This document shows positions 31,886-41,060 of a DNA stretch of 64,000 nucleotides, one piece after another. Source of the DNA: Sphingopyxis sp. LC81. Its GTDB lineage: Bacteria; Pseudomonadota; Alphaproteobacteria; Sphingomonadales; Sphingomonadaceae. The DNA lies in assembly GCF_000756375.1 (NCBI RefSeq), contig NZ_JNFD01000030.1, positions 62,001-126,000 of the forward strand, in the 5' to 3' direction. Every line of letters starts with the position of its first letter. Position 1 is the stretch's first letter. Under the pieces are notes generated by a model. It was not told the origin of the DNA, ran no database searches, and saw only the letters and a list, made by a program, of their open reading frames with translations. Position numbers and translations under genes: made by a program.

Positions 31886-33115
31886 TCAGGCTTCTATCGC
31901 CTGGATTCTGCGGCGGAGCAGGAAGAGACCGCCCGCGAGCATCGCCGTCGGGACAAGCATCAACGTGAACGCGGTGCGCCCGTCGAGATGCGCGAAGAGC
32001 TGGCCGGTGACCAGCGACCCCGTCGTGCCGCCAAGCGCCGAAAAAACAACGACAAGCCCCATCAGCGGTGGATGGCTGCGCCCCGGCATCGCGCTCAGCA
32101 TCACCGAGACGATCGTCGGATAGATGGGCGCGAGCGCGAAGCCGATCAGCGGGAACAGGAAAGCGGCGAGCGGGGCATCGCCCCAGCTGGCGATCGGGCC
32201 AGGCCGCAGCCCGTCAGCGAGCGGCAGAACGAGGATGATCAGCGCCGCGAGCAAGGCAAGGCAGATGTTGAGCACCGGATACCAGTCGAAACGCGCCATC
32301 ACCGCACCCGCACCGAAGCGCCCGAGCGCGATGCACGCCGCGAACAGGCTGGCCGCCTGCACGCTCATCTGCGCGGGAAGATGCAGCACTTCGTTGTTGA
32401 AGGTCGGCAGCCAGGTTCCGATCCCCTGCTCGATCAGGACGAAGATGAAGGCGCACAGGATGAAGATGAGGACGAGCGGCAGCGCGGCGAGTTTCAGCAT
32501 GGCAAGGATCGGCGCGCTTTCGGCCTCGACCGCATCGCCCCCCTCGTGCGCGCGCTGCGCGTCGACGGGCGCCGAGAGCAAAAGCGCCAGCGCCATCGCG
32601 GTTATACCGCCGAGGACCCAATAGGCATTCAGCCAGCGCAGCCCCGTGGGATCGATGAAGGCGCTGAACACCCAATAGGAGGAGAGGACGCCGACCATGA
32701 ACATGCCTTCGATCAGGCTGGTCAGGCTGGCATGCTTTCGCGGGCTGTCGGTGACGAGGCCGATCATCGAATAGACGACGACCTTGGCAACCGCAAAGGC
32801 CGCGCCGACCATCGCGAAATGGAGCTGCGCGGCGCCGAAGCTACCGACCAGCGGCATCACGATACAGCCGGCGATCGCGAGGATGAGCGCGCCGATCAAC
32901 GCGTTGCGAAGGCCAAAACGCGGCAAGTAGCTCGCGGTCACAAACGACACGACCGCGATCGTGATGTCCTTGAAGCCTTCGAGCGTGCTCGCCTGCGGCT
33001 TGGTGACATCGAAACTGGAAATCGACTGAAGGATCACCGTCCCGACGCTGTTGAGCAACATCGCAAAAGCGACATAGGTCAGGATCAGCGCGGCGATCAG
33101 TCGGGTGCGGGCCAT
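31886..33115 (-). CDS. MFS sugar transporter
   Basis: Protein of 409 residues with about 12 membrane segments and a polar central loop (about 195-212, 'QRAHEGGDAVEAESA'). The overall pattern ('MLLNSVGTVILQSI...LEGFKDITIAVVSF') resembles FucP/glucose-galactose type MFS proteins. It is downstream of the TBDR and GH65 genes, separated from the TBDR by a terminator-like hairpin. It probably carries alpha-glucosides or glucose across the inner membrane to the cytoplasmic phosphorylase. Confidence 0.85.
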   Translation of the reverse strand: MARTRLIAALILTYVAFAMLLNSVGTVILQSISSFDVTKPQASTLEGFKDITIAVVSFVTASYLPRFGLRNALIGALILAIAGCIVMPLVGSFGAAQLHFAMVGAAFAVAKVVVYSMIGLVTDSPRKHASLTSLIEGMFMVGVLSSYWVFSAFIDPTGLRWLNAYWVLGGITAMALALLLSAPVDAQRAHEGGDAVEAESAPILAMLKLAALPLVLIFILCAFIFVLIEQGIGTWLPTFNNEVLHLPAQMSVQAASLFAACIALGRFGAGAVMARFDWYPVLNICLALLAALIILVLPLADGLRPGPIASWGDAPLAAFLFPLIGFALAPIYPTIVSVMLSAMPGRSHPPLMGLVVVFSALGGTTGSLVTGQLFAHLDGRTAFTLMLVPTAMLAGGLFLLRRRIQAIEA

Positions 33116-33141
33116 CGGCTGTCCTTAGCAGAAAAAGAAGG

Positions 33142-33170
33142 GGTGGCCGCGAAGAGGCCGCGGCCACCCA
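33142..33170 (-). terminator. Rho-independent terminator/attenuator between TBDR and MFS
   Basis: GGGTGGCCGCG (33142-33152) and CGCGGCCACCC (33160-33170) give a perfect 11-bp stem with a 7-nt loop. On the minus strand the 3' side reads CCTTCTTTTTCTG, a good U tract. It may lower MFS expression relative to the TBDR. Confidence 0.7.
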
Positions 33171-33185
33171 GGGAGGGATGATCCT

Positions 33186-35549
33186 TTAGAATTTATACGC
33201 GGCGCTGAAACGGAACGACCGGCCGAGGATCGGGCGTGCGTTGACGACTTCGCCCCCCGTCTGCCCCAATGTGCGCGGATCGCCTTCGGTCAGGCCGACC
33301 TTGTCGGTCAGATTGTCGGCGGTCACCGCAAAGGTCAGCGCGTCGTTGACGTCGACCGTCACCCCCGCATCGATCTTGAAATAATGCGGCAGCGACTGGG
33401 TGTTCGCGGTGTCGGAGAAGCGGTCGCCGACATAGCTGAAGGTCGAATAGAGCGAGACCTTGCTATTGTCGCCGAACTCGATGTCATACGACGGCGTCAC
33501 GCGCCATTGCCATTTCGGCTGGCGTTGCACGCGGTTGCCGCTGAGGTCGATCGTCCCGCCGCCAGCGAAGAAATCGCGGTACTTCGCATCGAGCCAGGTG
33601 CCCGAAAAAGCGATGGCGAAATTGTCGATCGGCCGGATCTGCCCTTCGAGCTCGATCCCCGTGCTGCGCGCGCCGCCGATGTCGGCAACCGGCGCGCCAT
33701 TCTGGATCACCGTGGTCACCAGCCCCTTGAACTTGGTATGGAACAGCGTGGCATAGAGCGACACGAGATCGGTGCGGACTTTCACCCCGCCCTCGAAATT
33801 GTCGACGCGCGGCGACACGAAAATCCCGTCGCGCAGATTGTCGAAGAAGGGGTTGGTGTTGCCGCGGTTGTAGCGGGCATAGACGCCAACCGACGACGAG
33901 ATGTCGTAGTTCAGCCCCGCGGTCCACGACCAGGCGCCCTTCTTGTACGCGATATTGCGGAAGGTGCCGTTGAGCACCGCGGTGCCGTTATTGTACAGCG
34001 TGTTGGGGTTGTTGTCGGTGTCGACCGAGCTGTTGTTCTCGATCGTGCCCGTCGCCTTGTAATTCTGGTAGCGGATGCCGGCATCGAAACGCAGCTCGGG
34101 CGTGATCTGGAACTCGTCGACCGCATAGAAGGCATATTCGCGGCCGTCATAGGCAGCGTTGACGTTGAAGAACGACCCTTGGGTAAAGCCGTTGCTCGAC
34201 GCGACCCGGCCGTCGGCGAGCGTCAGGTTGAGCAGGCGTCCGTGGTTTTCGGCGGTCAGCAGGTGGACGTTGCCGAGGTTCCATTGATCGTTCGACGAAA
34301 AGTCCGAATAATAGGCGCCGACGGTGAACTTGTTGCTCCCGCTTTCCCATTCGACCGCGAGGTCGTTGGTGAAATCCTCGATCTGCTTGCGCACGATCCA
34401 TGTGCCCGCGCGGATCACCTGCTGGGTGCCGGCGACCGCCTGCCCGCCATTGACATAGGTCAGGCTGCCCACCGTGCTGCCGAGCGAGGCGGCATAGGCG
34501 TTCGCGGTGGTCGCGGTGCTGGCGGGGACGAGACCGGTCGTGTCGGCATCGCCCTTGAGATAGCTCGCGCGATAACGCAGCTGGAAACCCTCGCCGATCT
34601 CGTAATCGAAATTGGTGCCGAGGTTGATGAGCTTGGCGCCGCGACCGTCGGCGAGGTCGGCGCGCGTCCCGTCGGGAAGCGTGCTGAGCCGCGTTTCGGG
34701 GCCCGCGAGCACACCGGTGCCGGGGTCGATATTGCCGAACTGGCGCACCTTGTTGCCGTCGCGGATCACCGGGATCGGCAGCAGCCACTGGCCGCGATCG
34801 TTGAGGTAGCGCGCGAAGACGAGGATCGAGCCCTTATCGAGATCGTGGCGGACGTTGGCGGTGATCTGGCCGCCCTTTTCGGCGGTGAAGCCGGGGCTGC
34901 GGATGCCCTCGCCGCTCGAATAATAGCCGCCGACCATGAAGCTGGTGTTCTCGCCGAGCGGGCCCGAGAGCAGCATGTCACCGCGCAGGTCGCCATAATC
35001 GGTGATGCTGGCCTTCACGAGACCCTCGAAATCGCGCCCGCCTTCCTTCTGGACGAAGTTGACGGTGAGGCCGGGCTGGCCGCTGCCGAACAGCGCGCCG
35101 GTGCCGCCGCGAACCGCCTCGACGCGCTCGATCGTCTCGTCGATGCGGATCAGCTGGGTGTTTTCGAGGAACGACAAGGTCGGCGGCGAGAAGAAGGGAA
35201 CGCCCTGCACCATCAGCGTGACGAATTCGGCGTCGCCACCCGACGGATAGCCGCGCACGAAGATGTTGGCGCCATTCTGGCCGCCCGAGCTTTCGGCCGA
35301 CACGCCCGGGATGACCTTGAACAGGTCGGCGGTGCTGTTCGGCGCGGCGCGATCGATCGCGTCCGAGTTGATGCTGGTGATCGCGAACGCCGCGTCCTGG
35401 CGGTTGACGCCGCCGCCGGCGGTGCCGGTGACGATGATTTCTTCATTGGCCGCCGCCGCGTCGTCGGGCTGAGGCGCTTCCTGGGCGAAAGCCGTGGCCG
35501 GCAGCGCGAGCAGCGCAATCGACGACAGCAGATAGGTCCGATTCAACAT
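33186..35549 (-). CDS. TonB-dependent receptor of the alpha-glucoside cluster
   Basis: Protein of 787 residues. Signal peptide cleaved at AFA-Q (about residue 22), plug start 'NEEIIVTGTAGGGVNRQDAAF', 'ERVEAVRGGTGALFGSGQPG', and a C-terminal FRFSAAYKF barrel end. Its ATG overlaps the GH65-fusion stop by seven bases (ATGTTGA), so translation is coupled. The plug resembles siderophore-receptor-type plugs less than carbohydrate-type ones. By context it imports an alpha-linked glucose disaccharide or oligosaccharide. Confidence 0.93.
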   Translation of the reverse strand: MLNRTYLLSSIALLALPATAFAQEAPQPDDAAAANEEIIVTGTAGGGVNRQDAAFAITSINSDAIDRAAPNSTADLFKVIPGVSAESSGGQNGANIFVRGYPSGGDAEFVTLMVQGVPFFSPPTLSFLENTQLIRIDETIERVEAVRGGTGALFGSGQPGLTVNFVQKEGGRDFEGLVKASITDYGDLRGDMLLSGPLGENTSFMVGGYYSSGEGIRSPGFTAEKGGQITANVRHDLDKGSILVFARYLNDRGQWLLPIPVIRDGNKVRQFGNIDPGTGVLAGPETRLSTLPDGTRADLADGRGAKLINLGTNFDYEIGEGFQLRYRASYLKGDADTTGLVPASTATTANAYAASLGSTVGSLTYVNGGQAVAGTQQVIRAGTWIVRKQIEDFTNDLAVEWESGSNKFTVGAYYSDFSSNDQWNLGNVHLLTAENHGRLLNLTLADGRVASSNGFTQGSFFNVNAAYDGREYAFYAVDEFQITPELRFDAGIRYQNYKATGTIENNSSVDTDNNPNTLYNNGTAVLNGTFRNIAYKKGAWSWTAGLNYDISSSVGVYARYNRGNTNPFFDNLRDGIFVSPRVDNFEGGVKVRTDLVSLYATLFHTKFKGLVTTVIQNGAPVADIGGARSTGIELEGQIRPIDNFAIAFSGTWLDAKYRDFFAGGGTIDLSGNRVQRQPKWQWRVTPSYDIEFGDNSKVSLYSTFSYVGDRFSDTANTQSLPHYFKIDAGVTVDVNDALTFAVTADNLTDKVGLTEGDPRTLGQTGGEVVNARPILGRSFRFSAAYKF

Positions 35550-38503
35550 GGCATATCCTCCACTTTACCTGTTCTGATTGAAAGGCGTCCGCGCGCCGCC
35601 GCTTCCTGTTCTGTCGACAGGATCTGGCCGAGCGTGAGTTCGCCGATGGCGGGGACGTGCAGGTCGGCATCGGGCAGCGCCTCTTCCGACCCGATGCCAA
35701 TCGCCACCATGCCCGCCGCATGGATGGCCGAAATTCCCGCTTGTGCATCTTCGATGCCGACGCACTGGTTCGGGGCGAGGCCCATGCCATCGGCACAGGC
35801 CAGAAAGATGTCGGGCGCCGGCTTTCCTTGCGCGACCGCGCCAGCGTCGGCGACGAAGTCGAACTGGTCGGCAATACCAAGCAGTCGCACGACGTCACCG
35901 GCGTTGCGGCTCGCCGATGCAAGGCCGATTTTCAACCCGGCGGCGCGCAGCTCGGCAAACAGGCCGGTGACGCCCGCGAAGAGATTGGCGGGCGAATAAT
36001 CGGCCAGCCGCGCCCGGTAGAGCGCATTTTTTTCCGCGAGCATCGCATCGAACGCCTCGGCATCGATCGCGGCGCCGGCCTGATCGAGGATCAACCGCAG
36101 CGACCCCGCGCGGTCGACCCCCTTCAACCGCTCGTTCACCGCGCGGTCGAAAGCAAAGCCATATGTATCGGCGAGCGCCTGCCACGCCTGATAATGATCC
36201 TCCGCGGTGTCGGTCAGCACGCCGTCGAGGTCGAAGATCGCCCCCTTCACCGTCGGCCGCGCCAGCGTCGAGGGCGCCGCGCCGACGCGCAGCGAACGCC
36301 CATGATCGAGAATGTCGAGCGGCGCGCCCGACAACAGGCGATAGGTGCAGCCCGCCGCGTGGACCGCAAGCTCGATCACGCTGCCGCGCCATTGCAGGCG
36401 GAAGCGGTAGCCTTGCCAAGCCGACGGAAGCGTCGGCGCGAACGCCGGCACCCGCCCGTCGAGCCGCAATCCGCCCCACCCCTGCGCCAAGACCAGCCAG
36501 CTTCCCGCCAGCGCGGCCATATGCAAGCCGTGCGACGTATTGCCGTGGCGATCTTCCAGATCGACGAACGCGCATTCGCGCATGAAATCGAGCGCCGCCG
36601 TCTCGTCGCCGAGCCGTGCCGCAGCGATCGCGAAAGACACCGACGAGAGCGTCGAATCATGCGTCGTGACGCGGCCATAATAGTCGAGGTTGCGCCGTTG
36701 CTGCGACACCGGCATCGACACCAGGTCCATCGCCATCGCCTGGACGACATTACCCTGCTTCGCCACCTGGTGCCGGAACAGGATCATCGGGTGATAAATC
36801 ATCAACAGCGGTCCGTCGTGAACGGGCGATTTCAGACCGGGCAGTTCGGGGCGCCCCAGAAAGGCGTCGTCCTGCGGATTGATGCCGAGCACCGCGTCAA
36901 CGGGCAGCCACATCGCGTCCGCCGCCTTGCGCCACGTCGCGATCTCGTTCTCATCGAGACCGATCGCGTCCGCCAGCGCCCCGAGATCACCCCGCGCGCG
37001 CAGCCAGTCCGCCGTTTCGGCCGCATAGCCAAGGTGCCGGCGCGCGATCGCGTTGGTGTAGAAATCATTGTCGACGAGCGCCGAATATTCGTCGGGCCCG
37101 GTCACGCCATGGATGCAGAAAGCGCCGCCGCGCCGCGCATCAAACGCCCCGATCTCGATCCACATGCGCGCGGTTTCGAACAGCATTTCGGCCGCGCGCA
37201 GACGAAACGCCTCATCGCCCGTCGCCGCAACGTAAAGCGCGAGCGCATAGGCGATGTCGCCATTGATGTGATATTGCGCCGACCCCGTCGGATAGTGCGA
37301 CGAGCATTCGTCGCCCGCGATCGTCCGCCACGGATAGAGCGCGCCCCGCGCATGGCCAAGCGCCCTTGCGTGTGCCCGCGCCCGGTCGAGCTTGCCGATG
37401 CGATAGGCCAGCAAGGTGCGCGCCTTGGCGGGCGCCTGCAACGCAAGCACCGGCAGCATGAAGGTTTCGGCGTCCCAGAAATAATGGCCTTCATAGCCTT
37501 CGCCGGTCAGCCCCTTGGCGCCGATACTGTGGTCCGGATCGCGGCTCGCCGACTGGTGGAGCTGGAACAGGTCGAAGCGCAGCGCCTGGGTCAGCGCGTC
37601 GTCGCCGTCGATCGCGAAAGCCGCGCTGTCCCAGAGCGCCTCGACTGCGGCATTCTGGCCTTCGGCGATCGCGTCGAAATCGGTTGCCGCATCGTCGAAC
37701 ACCGCGGGGCCGACCGGGCGGCCGCGCGCGGATGCCAGCGCGACCACCCGGTCGATCGTCAGGGTGCCGCCGGCGACCAGCGTGCCGCGCACGACATGCC
37801 CCGCGCCCTCGTCCGCCACTTCGGCGGCGGGGGCGGCGACATGCTGGCGATAGGCGAGCTCGACGGCATCCTGCGCGAACCGGGTGACCGTGGACGGGTC
37901 GCCCGGCAGGGGGGATATGGTGGTCCAGACCGGCCGCAACCGCGCCGAGATGCGCGGATCGTCGACCTCGGCGCCGCCAGCGCCCATGCCTTCGACCCCG
38001 TAGGTCAGCCGCACCTCGACCGCGCCGCCGAAATCGATCGGCCGGAGGCGGATGCGCGACGCGACACAAGCGCCGCCAGCGAGCGGGACGATGCGATCGA
38101 CTGCAATTTCGAGCGTGCGCCCCCCGGCAAGCCGCCAGCGCGAGAGGCGGCGAAGCTGGCCGGTCGCGAAATCGAGCGCGCTTTCGGTTTCGACAAGGTC
38201 GGCGCCGCCGAAATCGACCGGCTCGCCGTCGATATGCAGGCGCAGCAGCACCGGGCTGGGACACGGAACGCGCGTATCGGTCGCGCTCGCATAGCCGGGA
38301 AAGCTTTCATGATAGGCGATCGGCCGGCTGACATAAGCGTCGGGCAGATAGGCGCAGGGCCGGTCCGCGCGCTCGTCGATCAGGCCTTCGACGCCGACCA
38401 GCCCGTTGGCGAGCGCAAAGAGCGCCGCCGCCTGCGCGCCGGTCGCGGCATCGCCATGGCGGACAAGCCGCATCGCTTCTGAAGGATTTTCGATTGTCGC
38501 CAC
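35543..38503 (-). CDS. GH65 disaccharide phosphorylase fused to beta-phosphoglucomutase-like HAD domain
   Basis: Protein of 986 residues. Residues 1 to about 740 are GH65: 'GEGYEGHYFWDAETFMLPVL' (334-353) and 'GVTGPDEY' with the general acid Glu472. Residues 751-965 are an HAD phosphatase/mutase domain: 'AIFDLDGVLTDTAEDHYQAW' with nucleophile Asp and acid/base Asp, 'LASASRN', and 'GIEDAQAG'. GH65 phosphorolyses trehalose, maltose, kojibiose or nigerose to beta-glucose 1-phosphate; beta-PGM turns it into glucose 6-phosphate. The fusion therefore joins consecutive steps. No signal peptide, so cytoplasmic. The linkage specificity cannot be told from sequence. Confidence 0.93.
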   Translation of the reverse strand: MATIENPSEAMRLVRHGDAATGAQAAALFALANGLVGVEGLIDERADRPCAYLPDAYVSRPIAYHESFPGYASATDTRVPCPSPVLLRLHIDGEPVDFGGADLVETESALDFATGQLRRLSRWRLAGGRTLEIAVDRIVPLAGGACVASRIRLRPIDFGGAVEVRLTYGVEGMGAGGAEVDDPRISARLRPVWTTISPLPGDPSTVTRFAQDAVELAYRQHVAAPAAEVADEGAGHVVRGTLVAGGTLTIDRVVALASARGRPVGPAVFDDAATDFDAIAEGQNAAVEALWDSAAFAIDGDDALTQALRFDLFQLHQSASRDPDHSIGAKGLTGEGYEGHYFWDAETFMLPVLALQAPAKARTLLAYRIGKLDRARAHARALGHARGALYPWRTIAGDECSSHYPTGSAQYHINGDIAYALALYVAATGDEAFRLRAAEMLFETARMWIEIGAFDARRGGAFCIHGVTGPDEYSALVDNDFYTNAIARRHLGYAAETADWLRARGDLGALADAIGLDENEIATWRKAADAMWLPVDAVLGINPQDDAFLGRPELPGLKSPVHDGPLLMIYHPMILFRHQVAKQGNVVQAMAMDLVSMPVSQQRRNLDYYGRVTTHDSTLSSVSFAIAAARLGDETAALDFMRECAFVDLEDRHGNTSHGLHMAALAGSWLVLAQGWGGLRLDGRVPAFAPTLPSAWQGYRFRLQWRGSVIELAVHAAGCTYRLLSGAPLDILDHGRSLRVGAAPSTLARPTVKGAIFDLDGVLTDTAEDHYQAWQALADTYGFAFDRAVNERLKGVDRAGSLRLILDQAGAAIDAEAFDAMLAEKNALYRARLADYSPANLFAGVTGLFAELRAAGLKIGLASASRNAGDVVRLLGIADQFDFVADAGAVAQGKPAPDIFLACADGMGLAPNQCVGIEDAQAGISAIHAAGMVAIGIGSEEALPDADLHVPAIGELTLGQILSTEQEAAARGRLSIRTGKVEDMPC

Positions 38504-38551
38504 GCACCCTCACCCACGGCGAAGGCTGCTTGGCCCTCCGCTCTGGGGTTC

Positions 38552-38607
38552 GGTTTCCCGCAAAATGGTATCGATGTCAAGGTATCGATACCATTTTGCG
38601 GGAAACC
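38552..38607. promoter_or_regulatory. LacI-type operator inside a long perfect inverted repeat
   Basis: Arms 38552-38575 and 38584-38607 are 24 bases each and perfectly complementary, around GTCAAGGT. The right side contains GGTATCGATACC (38581-38592), the form of a LacI-family operator; the left holds a partner half ATGGTATCGAT. It lies 49-104 bases upstream of the GH65-fusion start, downstream of the LacI stop. As RNA it would also form a strong hairpin. Confidence 0.75.
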
Positions 38608-38638
38608 CCTGGAAAGCAACGATAAGCGACCCTGTCAG

Positions 38639-39637
38639 CTAGCTGTCGCGGACGATTAGCGCGACCGGCATCGCACGCGAGTCGACCGCTTTTCCGGCCA
38701 CCATGGCGAGCACCTTTTGCGCGAGCAACTCGCCGCCGACGCCCCAATCCTGCCGGATGCTCGTCAGGCGGGGCGAAAACAACGCCGCGCCGGGCGAATC
38801 GTCGAAGCCGACCACCGACACGGCACCCGGCACATCATGTCCGCGCGCCTGCAGCGCCTCGATCGCGCCCATCGCAATCGCATCGCTGCTCGCAAAAATG
38901 CCGTCGAAGCCGGGGTTGCCGCCTTCGAGCAGCGGCGCGACCGCGTCGCGGCCCGCGGCGAGGGTGAAGGCGCAGGGAATATTGGCGACCAGCACCGCGT
39001 CCGAACCCGCGAGCCCGGCATGGAAACCATTGAGGCGATCCTCGGCCTCGCCATGCTCCGCGTCGCCGAGGAACAGGAGCCGGCGCCGTCCGCGGCCAAG
39101 CAGATATTCGGCCGCCAGGCGCCCGCCCTCGCTATTGTCGCTGCCGACGACGATCCGTTCGGGCGGGCCATGTTCGGCGCCCCAGACCACATAGGGCAGC
39201 CCGGTCGCCTCGATCACGGCAGCGGCGTCGTCATGCACCCCCTGCCCCAGCAGGATCACGCCGTCGGCCGAGGGTGGCGCTTCCGAAAACAGGTCGATGG
39301 TGGTGAGCACCATATTCTGTCCCGCCGCAGTCAATTCCTGCAGGATGCCGCCGAGCAGCAGCAACGGATAGGGCTCGCTCATCAGGCGCTCGTGCGACGG
39401 CGTCATTTCGATCACGACCGCGATCGTTCGCGTGCGCTGTTGCCGCAGGTTGCGCGCCGACACGTTGAGCCGGTAACCCATGCGCTCGGCGGTCTCGCGG
39501 ATCAGCGTGCGCGTACTTTCTTTAACCGTCGAATGGTTCGACAGCGCGCGCGAAACGGTGATTTTCGCGACGCCCAGTTCGCGAGCGACATCCGCCATCG
39601 TCGGCCGCGCGCCGTCGTTGGCCTTTCCTTTACTCAC
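38639..39637 (-). CDS. LacI-family regulator of the alpha-glucoside cluster
   Basis: Protein of about 332 residues. 'MADVARELGVAKITVSRALSN' is the LacI helix-turn-helix with hinge 'RLNVSARNLRQQRT', followed by the periplasmic-binding-protein-like domain ending 'SVVGFDDSPGAALFSPRLTSIRQDW'. GTG 39637 is chosen (ATG 39598 is the alternative); the frame is open to 39748 but that part is not family-like. It precedes the GH65 gene on the same strand, and the long inverted repeat with its operator lies between them. Probably relieved by the disaccharide or a sugar phosphate. Confidence 0.9.
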   Translation of the reverse strand: MSKGKANDGARPTMADVARELGVAKITVSRALSNHSTVKESTRTLIRETAERMGYRLNVSARNLRQQRTRTIAVVIEMTPSHERLMSEPYPLLLLGGILQELTAAGQNMVLTTIDLFSEAPPSADGVILLGQGVHDDAAAVIEATGLPYVVWGAEHGPPERIVVGSDNSEGGRLAAEYLLGRGRRRLLFLGDAEHGEAEDRLNGFHAGLAGSDAVLVANIPCAFTLAAGRDAVAPLLEGGNPGFDGIFASSDAIAMGAIEALQARGHDVPGAVSVVGFDDSPGAALFSPRLTSIRQDWGVGGELLAQKVLAMVAGKAVDSRAMPVALIVRDS

Positions 39638-39789
39638 CCGCAACGTCGCACGGTGTCGGATGGCGAGAATCGATGCGCTGAGCCATGCCGCACCCCTAAC
39701 GCCCGACGGCCGGCTTTCACAAGCCGCTTCGCAGCCAGCGGCATCCATGACGGTTGACGCTCCCCCATGCCGGCGCCAAGCCTGCGCGC

Positions 39790-40968
39790 GTGACGATCAC
39801 CCTCTCTCTCAAGGAAGCGCGCCGCATCGCGCTTGCCGCGCAGGGATTCGGCGCCCGCCGCCCCGACCAGCCGACGGCCCTCCATTTGCGCAAATCGCTG
39901 GGCCGTCTGGGACTTTTCCAGATCGATAGCGTCAATGTCCTGGCGCGCGCGCATTATCTTCCCGCCTTCTCGCGGCTCGGCGGCTATGACCGCACTTTGC
40001 TCGAGCGCGATGCTTGGGGTCCCACCCGCCAGCGACGCCTGTTCGAATATTGGGCGCACGAAGCCTCGCTGCTTCCGCTCGACCTTCATCCGCTGCTCCG
40101 CTGGCGAATGGCGCGCGCCGAGCGCGGCGAGATCGGCTATCAGGCGCTGAAGCGCTTTGCGACCGAGCACCGCGCCGAAGCACAGGCCGTGCTCGACCGG
40201 ATCATCGCCGAAGGGCCGCTGGCGGCCGCCGATTTCGAGAATGGATCGAGCAAAAGCGGCTGGTGGGAATGGAGCCACACCAAGCACGCCCTCGAATTTC
40301 TGTTCTGGTCGGGCCGGATCACCACCGCGACGCGACGCGGCAGCTTTGCGCGGGTCTATGACCTGCCCGAACGCGTATTGCCCAAGGCCGTTCTCGACCT
40401 GCCCACCCCCGATGCCGCAAGCGCGCAACGCGCGTTGATCGAACGGAGCGCCCGCGCGCTCGGCGTCGCGACCGCTTCGGATTTGCGCGACTATTATCGC
40501 CTGAAGCCCGACGAAGCCGATCATGCGATCGCTGCCGAGGCCGAGGAGGGCACCCTCATCTCCGCACGCGTCGAAGGCTGGAGCCAGAAGGTCTGGTTAC
40601 ACCGCGACGCCCGCGTGCCCCGCCGCATGACCGGCGCGGCGCTGCTCGCGCCGTTCGACCCCCTGATCTGGGAGCGCAGCCGCACCGAACGGCTGTTCGG
40701 ATTCCGTTACCGCATCGAAATCTATGTCCCGCAGGGCAAGCGCACGCATGGCTATTACGTCCTGCCCTTCCTGATGGACGACGCGCTGGTGGCGCGCGTC
40801 GATCTCAAGGCCGACCGCCAGGCCGGCGTCCTGCTCGCGCACCGGATCACGATCGAACCGGGCGCGCCCGCCGAAACGCTGGAGCGTCTCGCGATCGAAC
40901 TCGATCGGATGGCGGCATGGCTGGGCTTGGGAGGCGTCCGGATCGGCGTGACGATCGCGTCATCCTGA
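39790..40968 (+). CDS. YcaQ-family DNA glycosylase-like winged-helix protein
   Basis: Protein of about 392 residues of the AlkZ/YcaQ family (crosslink-repair DNA glycosylases with tandem winged helices). 'LGLFQIDSVNVLARAHYLPAFSRLG' (trimmed when aligned) holds the catalytic Q-hydrophobic-D motif characteristic of the YcaQ branch rather than the Q-x-Q of AlkZ. 'LLAPFDPLIWERSRTERLFGF' is another conserved block. It would excise alkylated or crosslinked bases. GTG 39790 is chosen; a TTG at 39754 is possible. No relation to the neighbouring sugar cluster is evident. Confidence 0.85.
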   Translation: MTITLSLKEARRIALAAQGFGARRPDQPTALHLRKSLGRLGLFQIDSVNVLARAHYLPAFSRLGGYDRTLLERDAWGPTRQRRLFEYWAHEASLLPLDLHPLLRWRMARAERGEIGYQALKRFATEHRAEAQAVLDRIIAEGPLAAADFENGSSKSGWWEWSHTKHALEFLFWSGRITTATRRGSFARVYDLPERVLPKAVLDLPTPDAASAQRALIERSARALGVATASDLRDYYRLKPDEADHAIAAEAEEGTLISARVEGWSQKVWLHRDARVPRRMTGAALLAPFDPLIWERSRTERLFGFRYRIEIYVPQGKRTHGYYVLPFLMDDALVARVDLKADRQAGVLLAHRITIEPGAPAETLERLAIELDRMAAWLGLGGVRIGVTIASS

Positions 40969-41060
40969 GCGGCAGGGTCCCGCGCCGCCGGGTTCACTTC
41001 CGCATCATTAGCGATTAGGCCGATGATCCGTCACACGCCGGTTTGGCAGAGGAGGACGTC

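Noticed and set aside
33384-35999. An 871-codon plus-strand open frame
   Set aside because: Antisense of the TBDR at 33186-35549; composition of a reverse-complement shadow.
35657-38482. A 941-codon plus-strand open frame
   Set aside because: Antisense of the GH65-HAD fusion; arginine-rich, no recognisable fold, while the minus strand has complete catalytic motifs.
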